A stretch of DNA of 40,409 nt from Lachnospiraceae bacterium (lineage in GTDB: Bacteria > Bacillota > Clostridia > Lachnospirales > Lachnospiraceae), in the NCBI GenBank assembly GCA_009774245.1, contig VSNM01000053.1, positions 1 to 40,409 on the forward strand, in the 5' to 3' direction. This document shows positions 24,283-32,576 of this stretch, one piece after another (within the stretch, counting starts at the first letter, position 1; every line of letters begins with the position of its first letter). The notes beneath the pieces are model-generated. The model made no database searches and had not been told where the DNA came from. It saw only the letters and a list, made by a program, of their open reading frames with translations. Made by a program: the position numbers and the translations under genes.

Positions 24283-25911
24283 GTGAACATCATGATCGGT
24301 GCTGACGCAATCGTAAAATGTCTCGAGAATGAAGGTGTTACGACGGTATATGGGTATCCCGGTGTAGCAATTTGCCCATTTTACAACAGTATTCTCGATT
24401 CAACAATCAGGACAATATTAGTTAGAACAGAACAGAATGCAGCGCATGCAGCCAGCGGAGAAGCACGAGTCACCGGTAAAGTGGGAGTGTGCGCCGTCAC
24501 GAGCGGACCGGGCGCTACCAACCTTATCACAGGTATTGCGACAGCCTTCGCTGACAGCATTCCCATGGTATGTATCTCCGGACAGGTAAAGAGCGAGCAG
24601 ATTGGCAGCGATGTTTTTCAGGAAGCGGATATAACGGGCGCTGTGGAATCTTTTGTTAAATACAGCTATCTGATCAAGAATGTGGAAGATATCCCGCGCG
24701 TATTCAAGGAAGCATTTCATATCGCCGGCACCGGGCGGAAAGGACCGGTGCTGATTGATGTTCCCATCGATATACAGAACGCTGCGATCAAGAATTTTAA
24801 ATATCCTGACACAGTGAGTATCAGGGCATATAAACCAACCGTAAAAGGAAACCCTGTCCAGATCAAGAAAGTCATCAAAGAACTGGAAAAGGCAAAGAGA
24901 CCGATCATCTGTGCAGGCGGCGGTGTCCATCTGAGCGAGGCTGTCCCACAGCTCCGCGCGTTCGCGGACAAATATCGGATTCCGGTGGTGTCCACCATGA
25001 TGGGGATCGGCGTCATGCGCACGGAAGATCCGATGTATTTCGGAATGGTTGGAAATAACGGCAAGGCATATGCAAACCGCGCCATGAATGAATCAGACCT
25101 TCTGATCATGGTCGGCGCGCGTGTCGCGGACAGGGCGATCAGCCAGCCGGATCTGATCATGACCAACAAGATTCTGATACATATTGATGTTGATCCCGCT
25201 GAGATAGGCAAAAATGTGGGACCATCAATCCCGCTTGTAGGTGATGCCGGGCATATCTTTGAGGATATCATGAAAGAGGATCTGACCTGCGAACATGAGG
25301 AGTGGATCAGGACACTGGAAGAATACCGTGAAACCATGGTTCAGAAACGAAATCCAAATCCTGACTATGTTGATCCTGCAGCGTTTATCACAATGCTCTC
25401 CAATGAGATGAAGGAGGATGCGGTGTATGTTGCCGATGTAGGGCAGAACCAGATATGGAGCTGCAATTACCATATTGTGAAAAACGGACGCTTTTTTACG
25501 TCGGGTGGAATGGGAACGATGGGTTATTCGATTCCTGCCGCCATGGGGGCAAAGCGCGGTGACATGGGCAGGCAGGTTGTTGCAGTTTGCGGTGACGGCT
25601 CATTCCAGATGTCCATGATGGAGCTTGCAACGATTATGCAGCACCACATTCCGGTAAAGATCATCGTGATCAAGAATAACTATCTGGGCATGGTGCGGGA
25701 GTTCCAGCATTATACTTACAAGGACAATTATTCCGTTGTCGATATCAAGGACGGCACACCCGATCTTGAAAAGCTTGCCGCCGCGTACAGCATTCCGTTT
25801 ATCCAGGTGGAGAATATGTCACATGCGCAGGAAAAGATCAGGGAGTTTCTGGCCGAGGACAACACGATGCTCATGGAATGTCTGGTAGATCCGATGGACT
25901 TAGTTAAATGA
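24283..25911 (+). CDS. ilvB: Acetolactate (acetohydroxyacid) synthase large subunit
   Basis: Product of 542 residues, close to the family size. It joins two pyruvates, or pyruvate and 2-oxobutyrate, in the first common step of valine, leucine and isoleucine synthesis. The N-terminal ThDP domain has the catalytic Glu50 (RTEQNAAH) and GPGATN; the middle domain covers about 190-330; the C-terminal ThDP-binding motif runs from GDGS (437-440) to NN. A GTG at 24283 sits six bases after AAAGGAT; an in-frame ATG at 24292 is the alternative. Two regulatory subunits and ilvC follow on the same strand. Confidence 0.95.
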   Translation: MNIMIGADAIVKCLENEGVTTVYGYPGVAICPFYNSILDSTIRTILVRTEQNAAHAASGEARVTGKVGVCAVTSGPGATNLITGIATAFADSIPMVCISGQVKSEQIGSDVFQEADITGAVESFVKYSYLIKNVEDIPRVFKEAFHIAGTGRKGPVLIDVPIDIQNAAIKNFKYPDTVSIRAYKPTVKGNPVQIKKVIKELEKAKRPIICAGGGVHLSEAVPQLRAFADKYRIPVVSTMMGIGVMRTEDPMYFGMVGNNGKAYANRAMNESDLLIMVGARVADRAISQPDLIMTNKILIHIDVDPAEIGKNVGPSIPLVGDAGHIFEDIMKEDLTCEHEEWIRTLEEYRETMVQKRNPNPDYVDPAAFITMLSNEMKEDAVYVADVGQNQIWSCNYHIVKNGRFFTSGGMGTMGYSIPAAMGAKRGDMGRQVVAVCGDGSFQMSMMELATIMQHHIPVKIIVIKNNYLGMVREFQHYTYKDNYSVVDIKDGTPDLEKLAAAYSIPFIQVENMSHAQEKIREFLAEDNTMLMECLVDPMDLVK

Positions 25912-25927
25912 GGAGGTTCCGTTTCAT

Positions 25928-26410
25928 ATGAAGAGAATATATTCTGTATTAGTGGAGAATCGATCCGGTGTACTCTGTAAAGTCTCAGGTCTGTTCTCAA
26001 GAAGAAGCTTTAATATAGACAGTCTGGCGGTGGGGGAGACGGACGATCCGGCAGTATCCTGCATGACGATCGTCAGTTCCGGCAACCAGCGCACGATCGA
26101 GCAGATCGAAAAACAGCTCAACAAGAAGATCGATGTCATCAAGGTAAAAACATTTGATGAGAAGGACAGTATCAGCAGGGAGCTTATGCTGATCAAGGTC
26201 AAATACAACAGAGGCACCCGCCGCGACATCATGGAAATCTGCGAGATTATGAAGGCAGATATTGTGGATATGTCAAACAACAACATGATCATACAGATCT
26301 GCGATATGCCGGAGCGAATCAAGGTGATGCTTGACATGCTCAAGTCGATCAGTATTGTGGAAGTTGCCAGAACAGGGACGCTTGCTTTACCAAAATGTGT
26401 TGACAATTAA
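25928..26410 (+). CDS. Acetolactate synthase small (regulatory) subunit-like protein, first copy
   Basis: Product of 160 residues with an N-terminal ACT domain (YSVLVENRSGVLCKVSGLFSRRSFNIDSLAVGET) and the ALS_ss C-terminal domain (about 80-155). These subunits activate the large subunit and confer valine feedback. AGGAGG lies upstream. Compared with the next gene it is diverged in both domains (SFNIDSLAVG against GYNIESITAG), so it is a paralogue, not a recent duplicate. The gene symbol is left open because either copy could be the main subunit. Confidence 0.9.
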   Translation: MKRIYSVLVENRSGVLCKVSGLFSRRSFNIDSLAVGETDDPAVSCMTIVSSGNQRTIEQIEKQLNKKIDVIKVKTFDEKDSISRELMLIKVKYNRGTRRDIMEICEIMKADIVDMSNNNMIIQICDMPERIKVMLDMLKSISIVEVARTGTLALPKCVDN

Positions 26411-26480
26411 TATCAGAGTTGCTAAAATAAAATTTGGTTATTTATGCAGCTATTTATACATTTTAAGGGAGTGTATCTTT

Positions 26481-26981
26481 ATGCAGAATAGGGTATTTCA
26501 GCTTTTAGTAGATAACAATGCCGGTGTTCTCAGCCGCATTTCAGGTTTATTCTCAAGGCGCGGTTACAATATTGAGAGTATTACTGCAGGTGTCACGGCA
26601 GATCCGCGGTACAGCCGCATCACGATCGTGACATCAGGGGACGAGGAGATTCTTGACCAGATTGAAAAACAGGTTGCGAAACTGGTTGATATCCGGGATA
26701 TCCGGGAATTGAAACCGGAGAAGAGCGTATATAGGGAATTGTGTCTGATCAAGGTGCGGTCGACACCGGAGAAACGTCAGGGTGTGATTGCGGTCGCGGA
26801 CATATTCAGGGCAAAGATCGTCGATGTCAATGTGGACAGCCTGATCGTTGAGCTCACGGGCAACCAGTCCAAGATCGAGGCGTTTATCGGCCTTCTTCAG
26901 GATTATGAGATTCTGGAGATTGCAAGAACGGGGATAGCCGGGCTTGGACGTGGTACGGAGGATGTTGTCGTTCTGGAGTAG
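26481..26981 (+). CDS. ilvN: Acetolactate synthase small subunit, second copy
   Basis: Product of 166 residues from the ATG at 26481, after AAGGGAG; the frame is open upstream into the preceding gene but has no start signals. The ACT domain (FQLLVDNNAGVLSRISGLFSRRGYNIESI) is close to the family consensus, including the Asn/Gly/Val positions that form the valine site in characterised IlvH proteins. A conserved C-terminal domain ends with LEIARTGIAGLGRG. It lies 70 bases after the first copy and 102 bases before ilvC. Confidence 0.9.
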   Translation: MQNRVFQLLVDNNAGVLSRISGLFSRRGYNIESITAGVTADPRYSRITIVTSGDEEILDQIEKQVAKLVDIRDIRELKPEKSVYRELCLIKVRSTPEKRQGVIAVADIFRAKIVDVNVDSLIVELTGNQSKIEAFIGLLQDYEILEIARTGIAGLGRGTEDVVVLE

Positions 26982-27016
26982 CTATTATTTTTATTTATAT
27001 AATAAATAATTTATCT

Positions 27017-27075
27017 CGGAGGAAAATCCTCTGCTCGCTTGAGCAGCTCTCATTTTACTCCGCAAAATAAGGAGG
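27017..27075 (+). promoter_or_regulatory. ilvC leader with competing hairpins around the ribosome-binding site
   Basis: Two adjacent hairpins are possible: GAGGA/TCCTC (27019-27031) and CTGCTC/GAGCAG (27031-27046). CTCCG (27058-27062) can pair either with CGGAG (27017-27021), closing a larger stem, or in part with the GGAGG ribosome-binding site (27071-27075). The alternatives exclude each other, as in translational switches. Ligand or trigger unknown. Confidence 0.4.
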
Positions 27076-27083
27076 ATTTAAAA

Positions 27084-28109
27084 ATGTCAGAAGCAAAGAT
27101 CTATTATCAGGAGGATTGCAACCTTTCTCTGTTAGAAGGCAAGACAATCGCAGTCATTGGTTACGGCAGCCAGGGACATGCCCATGCGCTGAATGCCAAG
27201 GAATCCGGCTGTAACGTTATCATCGGTCTCTATGAGGGCAGCAAGTCCTGGGACAAGGCTGTTAAGCAGGGATTTGAGGTTTATACAGCAGCGGAGGCTG
27301 CTAAGAAAGCTGACATCATCATGATTCTGATCAACGATGAATTGCAGGCAGATATGTACAAGAAAGATATCGAGCCAAACCTTGAGGCAGGCAATATGCT
27401 GATGTTTGCGCACGGTTTCAACATTCATTTCGGATGCATCACGCCGCCAAAGGATGTCGATGTGACGATGATCGCGCCGAAGGGACCAGGACATACAGTG
27501 CGTTCTGAGTATCAGGCCGGCAAGGGTGTTCCCTGTCTGGTAGCCGTGGAGCAGAATGCGACAGGAAAAGCACTTGATCTGGCGCTCGCCTATGCGCTTG
27601 CGATCGGCGGTGCGAGAGCAGGTGTGCTCGAGACGACGTTCCGTACTGAGACAGAGACAGACCTTTTTGGTGAGCAGGCTGTGCTTTGTGGTGGTGTATG
27701 TGCGCTGATGCAGGCAGGCTTCGAGACGCTTGTCGAGGCGGGATATGATCCGAGAAACGCTTACTTTGAGTGTATCCATGAGATGAAGCTCATCGTGGAC
27801 CTGATCTATCAGTCAGGCTTCGCAGGAATGAGATACTCCATCTCCAACACGGCAGAGTACGGCGACTATGTCACAGGACCAAAGCTGATCACAGAGGAGA
27901 CCAAGAAGACGATGAAGAAGATTCTGTCCGATATTCAGGATGGTTCTTTTGCAAAGGAATTTTTGTTGGATATGTCTCCTGCAGGCCGTCAGGTTCACTT
28001 CAAGGCTATGAGAAAGCTTGCTTCCGAGCATCCTTCTGAGAAGGTTGGCGAGGAGATTCGTAAGCTCTACAGCTGGAATAACGAAGAGGATAAGCTGGTA
28101 AACAACTAA
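27084..28109 (+). CDS. ilvC: Ketol-acid reductoisomerase
   Basis: Product of 341 residues, class I size. It catalyses the second common step of branched-chain amino acid synthesis, isomerising and reducing acetolactate. The Rossmann domain has GYGSQGHAHALNA near 25-37 and the cofactor loop GLYEGSKSW (48-56). The helical domain has the metal ligands in LFGEQAVLCGG and the ECIHEMKLI stretch. The start at 27084 has AAGGAGG; an in-frame TTG at 27039 is not supported. Tyr50 replaces the Arg common at this loop position in NADPH-dependent enzymes. Confidence 0.95.
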   Translation: MSEAKIYYQEDCNLSLLEGKTIAVIGYGSQGHAHALNAKESGCNVIIGLYEGSKSWDKAVKQGFEVYTAAEAAKKADIIMILINDELQADMYKKDIEPNLEAGNMLMFAHGFNIHFGCITPPKDVDVTMIAPKGPGHTVRSEYQAGKGVPCLVAVEQNATGKALDLALAYALAIGGARAGVLETTFRTETETDLFGEQAVLCGGVCALMQAGFETLVEAGYDPRNAYFECIHEMKLIVDLIYQSGFAGMRYSISNTAEYGDYVTGPKLITEETKKTMKKILSDIQDGSFAKEFLLDMSPAGRQVHFKAMRKLASEHPSEKVGEEIRKLYSWNNEEDKLVNN

Positions 28110-28165
28110 TTTTAGAATAAAATATTTCACATAATATTGGATTATTTTGTCAAAAAGTTATTCAA

Positions 28166-28205
28166 AAGGGAGAAATTAGAAACATACGTTTCTTTTTCTC
28201 CCTTA
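28166..28205 (+). terminator. Terminator-like hairpin after ilvC
   Basis: AAGGGAGAAA.../...TTCTCCCTT arms with inner AGAAAC/GTTTCT pairs. The T-tract is only partial (TTATTG). Confidence 0.6.
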
Positions 28206-28263
28206 TTGAATTAATCTGTGCTATAATAGATACAGTGATCCTATATTTGTGGAGGTACGTGGA

Positions 28264-28872
28264 ATGTATGCATATATAAAAGGTGAGATTGTGGGTATCA
28301 CGGAGGATAATCTGGTATTAGAATGCAATAATATTGGATACAATATCCGAATACCGCTCAGCGTAGCGCAGCGGCTGCCCGGAATCGGCGAGACAGTAAA
28401 GATTTATACCTACACAAGCGTGCGGGAAGATGCCTTTCAGTTGTTTGGCTTTCTCTCAAAGGACGATTTGGAGATCTATAAGAAGCTGATCGCGGTAAAT
28501 GGCATCGGACCGAAAGGCGCATTGAGCATTCTGTCGGCAATGAGCGCGGACGATCTTCGGTTTGCCATTCTTTCCGGAGATGCCAAAGCGATATCAAAAG
28601 CGCCGGGAATCGGGAATAAGTCGGCAGAACGGATTATTCTGGAGCTGAGGGACAAAGTTCCTCTCATGAGTGAGAGCGCTTCATTGGATTCGTTTTCAGA
28701 GAATGACACATCTGCCAATGCAGAGGCGAAAAATGAAGCCCTGGAGGCATTGACAGCCCTGGGGTATTCTCCATCCGAGGCATTGAAGGCTTTGCGGCAG
28801 ATAGCAATCACTGAGGATATGGACTCCGGGGATGTGTTAAAACAAGCCCTGAAAATGATCAGTACTATATAA
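28264..28872 (+). CDS. ruvA: Holliday junction branch migration protein RuvA
   Basis: Product of 202 residues from the ATG at 28264, with GGAGGT upstream. The N-terminal OB fold (MYAYIKGEIVGI...) is followed by two helix-hairpin-helix motifs (LIAVNGIGPKGALSILS and ISKAPGIGNKSAERIILEL). The C-terminal domain III (NEALEALTALGYSPSEALKAL) contacts RuvB. RuvA binds four-way junctions and loads the RuvB motor. RuvB follows 31 bases downstream. Confidence 0.97.
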   Translation: MYAYIKGEIVGITEDNLVLECNNIGYNIRIPLSVAQRLPGIGETVKIYTYTSVREDAFQLFGFLSKDDLEIYKKLIAVNGIGPKGALSILSAMSADDLRFAILSGDAKAISKAPGIGNKSAERIILELRDKVPLMSESASLDSFSENDTSANAEAKNEALEALTALGYSPSEALKALRQIAITEDMDSGDVLKQALKMISTI

Positions 28873-28903
28873 ATGCGAAGATAAATGCTTTTTGGAGGGT
28901 TCT

Positions 28904-29902
28904 ATGGCAGCCAGAGTGATAGAGACAAAACTTTTGGACGAGGATGTAAAGATTGAGGGAAGCCTTCGCCCCCAGTCGTTAAAGGATTATATCGGACAGA
29001 AAAAGGCGAAGGAAATTCTCAGGGTATACATTGACGCTGCAAGACAGAGAGAGGATTCTCTGGATCATGTCCTTTTCTATGGGCCTCCAGGCCTTGGAAA
29101 AACAACGCTTGCCGGTATCATAGCAAACGAGATGGGCGTCCATATCAAAGTGACAAGCGGACCGGCCATCGAAAAGCCTGGGGAGCTAGCAGCCATTCTG
29201 AATGGACTGCAGGAGGGAGACATCTTATTCATCGATGAGATTCACCGCCTGAGCAGACAGGTAGAGGAGGTTCTCTATCCTGCCATGGAGGATTTTGCGA
29301 TTGATATTATGATCGGAAAGGGCACGTCCGCGCGGTCAGTGCGTCTTGATCTGCCCAGATTTACACTGATCGGGGCCACGACGCGGGCGGGACTCCTGAC
29401 AGCTCCGCTGAGAGACCGGTTCGGAGTGATCCAGCACCTTGAGTTTTATTCCGTCGATGAGTTAAAACTGATCATCCAACATTCCGCGCGCGTGCTGGAT
29501 GTGCAGATTGATGATCAGGGCGCGCTGGAGCTCGCCAGAAGAAGCCGCGGCACACCGCGGCTTGCAAACCGTATGCTGAGAAGAGTCCGGGATTTCGCAC
29601 AGGTAAAATACGATGGACGGATCACCCTGGAGGCGGCAAATACTGCTCTCGATATCCTGGATGTCGACAAGCTTGGGCTTGATCAGACAGACAGGCTGAT
29701 ACTGATGACAATGATCGAACGTTTTGGGGGAGGACCGGTAGGACTGGACACATTGGCGGCGGCAATTGGCGAGGATAGCGGCACGATTGAGGATGTGTAT
29801 GAACCATATCTGATCAAAAACGGTTTTATCATGCGCACACCGCGCGGCAGAGTCGTATCCGAGCTTACATACCGCCATTTCGGACTTGAAATGCCGGAAT
29901 AG
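28904..29902 (+). CDS. ruvB: Holliday junction branch migration helicase RuvB
   Basis: Product of 332 residues, the standard size. AAA+ motor with Walker A GPPGLGKTT (60-68), Walker B LFIDEIHRL, sensor 1 region (LIGATTRAG), sensor 2 region (GTPRLANR) and a C-terminal winged helix (GFIMRTPRGRV). The ATG at 28904 follows GGAGGG; an in-frame TTG at 28892 overlaps that site. It drives branch migration with RuvA. Confidence 0.97.
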   Translation: MAARVIETKLLDEDVKIEGSLRPQSLKDYIGQKKAKEILRVYIDAARQREDSLDHVLFYGPPGLGKTTLAGIIANEMGVHIKVTSGPAIEKPGELAAILNGLQEGDILFIDEIHRLSRQVEEVLYPAMEDFAIDIMIGKGTSARSVRLDLPRFTLIGATTRAGLLTAPLRDRFGVIQHLEFYSVDELKLIIQHSARVLDVQIDDQGALELARRSRGTPRLANRMLRRVRDFAQVKYDGRITLEAANTALDILDVDKLGLDQTDRLILMTMIERFGGGPVGLDTLAAAIGEDSGTIEDVYEPYLIKNGFIMRTPRGRVVSELTYRHFGLEMPE

Positions 29903-29981
29903 TATTTGATATAATAGATTATTGATTATAGTAAATGGTAATAGGTAATACTGCAAATTTACATGAGAAGGGGGCACGATT

Positions 29982-30392
29982 ATGTCTGCCAAAACGGATA
30001 CAGAAGTTATTATCGGAGGAAAAGTGCTGACTGTCAGCGGTAATGAGAGTGTGGAATATCTGCAGAAGGTTGCATCATATATCAACAATAAAATCAACGA
30101 GTATGCCAAGATGGACAGTTTCAGGAGACAGTCTGTCGACAAACAGAATATGTTGATTCAGTTAAACATCGCGGACGACTATTTCAAAGCCAGAAAGCAG
30201 ATCGATCTTCTTGAGCAGGATTTGAAGGCGAAGGACAACGAACTGTATGACTTAAAGCATGAGCTGATTGCCACACAGATCAAGCTCGACAATACATCCA
30301 AATCACTGAAGGAAGCGAACGAGACGCTGAATGAAAACTCAAAGCAGATCGTCCGGCTTGAGACAGAATTGAAGGAATCGAAGAAAGTATGA
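29982..30392 (+). CDS. zapA: Cell division protein ZapA
   Basis: Product of 136 residues. The N-terminal ZapA domain (TDTEVIIGGKVLTVSGNESVEYLQKVASYINNKINEY) is followed by a long coiled coil rich in Lys, Glu and Leu. ZapA bundles FtsZ filaments at mid-cell. The coiled coil is longer than in many ZapA proteins. Its stop overlaps the start of the U32 gene by ATGA, an order frequent in Lachnospiraceae and other Clostridia. Confidence 0.9.
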   Translation: MSAKTDTEVIIGGKVLTVSGNESVEYLQKVASYINNKINEYAKMDSFRRQSVDKQNMLIQLNIADDYFKARKQIDLLEQDLKAKDNELYDLKHELIATQIKLDNTSKSLKEANETLNENSKQIVRLETELKESKKV

Positions 30393-32575
30393 GGAGACAG
30401 AGAGTGGAGCTGTTGGCTCCCGCTGGCAATTTTGCGTGCTTTCAGGCTGCGATGAATGCCGGTGCCGACGCAGTGTACCTCGGCGGGGAACAGTACGGTG
30501 CCCGCGCGTATGCGGGAAACTTTTCAACAGAAGAAATTGTCAGTGCACTGCATATCGCTCATATGTTTGAAAGAAAGATTTATCTGACTGTCAATACGCT
30601 TGTGAAGGAAAGTGAATTTGGAAACCTGATTCCATATATCACACCGCTGTATGAGGCGGGGCTGGACGGCGTGATTGTCCAGGATATCGGAGTGCTGCGC
30701 TGTCTGCAGGAGCGTTTTCCCGATCTGGCGCTGCACGCAAGCACCCAGATGACCATCACAGGCGCCTACGGCGCGGCGTATCTGAAAAAGCTTGGCGTTT
30801 GCCGCGTTGTTCCCGCGAGAGAACTGTCGCTTGTGGAAATCAGGGAAATTCGGGAACAGACGCACCTTGAGATTGAGTGTTTTATCCATGGGGCTATGTG
30901 CTATGCGTATTCTGGTCAATGTCTCTTTAGCTCCATTCTGGGCGGCAGAAGCGGCAACCGCGGGCGCTGTGCAGGGCCGTGTCGGCTGCCTTACACCGAC
31001 CAAGAAGGCAGGACGCAGTATCCGCTCAGCTTAAAGGATATGTACACGCTTCCGATCTTACCTGAACTGATACAGGCAGGGATTGATTCCTTCAAGATTG
31101 AGGGGCGTATGAAAAGTCCGGAGTACGTGGCCGGTGTCACATCCATATATCGAAAATATATTGACTTGTATCTGGAAAATCCAAAAAAAGGATACAAAGT
31201 CAATCCTGAGGATGAACAGATCATCCGGCAGCTCTATATCCGCTCTGATACCTGCAGCGGATATTATCAGCGGCACAACGACAGATCGATGGTGACATTG
31301 CGAGAACCTGGGTACTCCGGAAGTTCGCCGGAAGTCATAAAGGACATTCAGGAACAATATATTTCACGAAATATCCATCTGCCTATAACTGGCTATGCGA
31401 GGATTTGTGTGGGAGAGCCGGCACAGCTGACATTGATATGCGGCAGCGCATCCGTGACAGTGGCAGGAGAGACCGCAAGTCAGGCCCGAAATAAGCCCCT
31501 GAGTCAGGCGGATATTTCTCAGAAGCTTGACAGGCTCGGGGATACCTGCTTTTGGTTCTCTGAACTGACAGTTGACACAGACGGAGTCTCGTTTATGCCT
31601 GTGAAAGCGCTGAACGAGCTGCGCCGTACAGCAGTCTCACAATTAGAGGAGGCGCTTCTGAAACAGAATCGTCCAACGCGCAGGCGCTCTGTTGTGGATT
31701 CCGGCGAAGAGAGCAGTCCGGTCCGACACGAAGCGGTTGGACAGGGTGCCAGGAGTGAAAATATAAATATATTATGCGTACTGGTTACAACCTATGAGCA
31801 GCTGCTGGCTGTCAGTTATTTTCCTCAAATACACAGTGTTTATGTCGATGCAGACTTGTTTTTGCGCGGGGTAACGGCACAGAAAGCGTTGTTGCCCGAC
31901 AAGGAGTACATTCTTGTGCTGCCGCATATCCTTCGGAAGAGGAGTTATCAATATTTGTCCTCCTACGAAAAGCTTCTTAACAGCGGCTGTTTTGCCGGTG
32001 TCATGGTCAGAAATTTTGAGGAATTGGAATGGCTTTGTGAGATCGGTTTTACCGGAAGAATCGAGTCTGATTATACGGTCTATGCATGGAATCAGCCTTC
32101 ACTGACTTTTTTGTCAGGACAGCTTGACTGTGTTACACTTCCTCTGGAGCTAAACAGAAAAGAGTTGGACAGGTTTTCCACAGACTACAATACCAGCCTT
32201 GTCTTATATGGATATATTCCTCTGATGTACTCGGCAAACTGTGTCAGAAAGACATTGGATCATTGCATAAATGATGCCGCAGCTACAAATACTAAGTATC
32301 ATTTGACAGACCGCTATCATAATATTTTTACAGTGGTCCAGAATTGTATCCATTGTTATAATATTCTATACAATACAGTGCCGCTGTCACTTCATGGGCG
32401 GTTCGAAGAAATCAGGAACAAGGGTGGATATCACAAATTGCGTCTTGATTTTTCGATCGAGAGTAAGACACAGACGAGCGCCATAATCGAATATTATCTG
32501 AGTGCGGGAAACGAACCAAGGACATTTCCCTGTAAGGAATTTACCAATGGACATTACAAGCGTGGAGTAGAATAA
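30389..32575 (+). CDS. U32-family protein with DUF3656-like region (RlhA/TrhP type)
   Basis: Product of 728 residues. The first 300 residues are the U32 barrel, with ELLAPAGNFACFQAAMNAGADAVYLGG and the cysteine motif GNRGRCAGPCRLPY. The middle part (about 330-430: ARICVGEPAQLTLICGSASVTVAGE, then KLDRLGDTCFW) matches the DUF3656 insertion. The C-terminal third (about 455-700) repeats a barrel-like pattern and ends with CIHCYNILYNT...NKGGYHKLRLDFS. Relatives hydroxylate rRNA or tRNA using prephenate-derived or other oxygen sources; the older name peptidase U32 is probably wrong. It overlaps zapA and ends one base before the next gene. Confidence 0.88.
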   Translation: MRRQRVELLAPAGNFACFQAAMNAGADAVYLGGEQYGARAYAGNFSTEEIVSALHIAHMFERKIYLTVNTLVKESEFGNLIPYITPLYEAGLDGVIVQDIGVLRCLQERFPDLALHASTQMTITGAYGAAYLKKLGVCRVVPARELSLVEIREIREQTHLEIECFIHGAMCYAYSGQCLFSSILGGRSGNRGRCAGPCRLPYTDQEGRTQYPLSLKDMYTLPILPELIQAGIDSFKIEGRMKSPEYVAGVTSIYRKYIDLYLENPKKGYKVNPEDEQIIRQLYIRSDTCSGYYQRHNDRSMVTLREPGYSGSSPEVIKDIQEQYISRNIHLPITGYARICVGEPAQLTLICGSASVTVAGETASQARNKPLSQADISQKLDRLGDTCFWFSELTVDTDGVSFMPVKALNELRRTAVSQLEEALLKQNRPTRRRSVVDSGEESSPVRHEAVGQGARSENINILCVLVTTYEQLLAVSYFPQIHSVYVDADLFLRGVTAQKALLPDKEYILVLPHILRKRSYQYLSSYEKLLNSGCFAGVMVRNFEELEWLCEIGFTGRIESDYTVYAWNQPSLTFLSGQLDCVTLPLELNRKELDRFSTDYNTSLVLYGYIPLMYSANCVRKTLDHCINDAAATNTKYHLTDRYHNIFTVVQNCIHCYNILYNTVPLSLHGRFEEIRNKGGYHKLRLDFSIESKTQTSAIIEYYLSAGNEPRTFPCKEFTNGHYKRGVE

Positions 32576-32576
32576 A

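Noticed and set aside
27039..27083. Upstream TTG start for ilvC adding 15 residues
   Set aside because: No suitably spaced ribosome-binding site, the extra residues are not part of the family, and AAGGAGG precedes the ATG at 27084.
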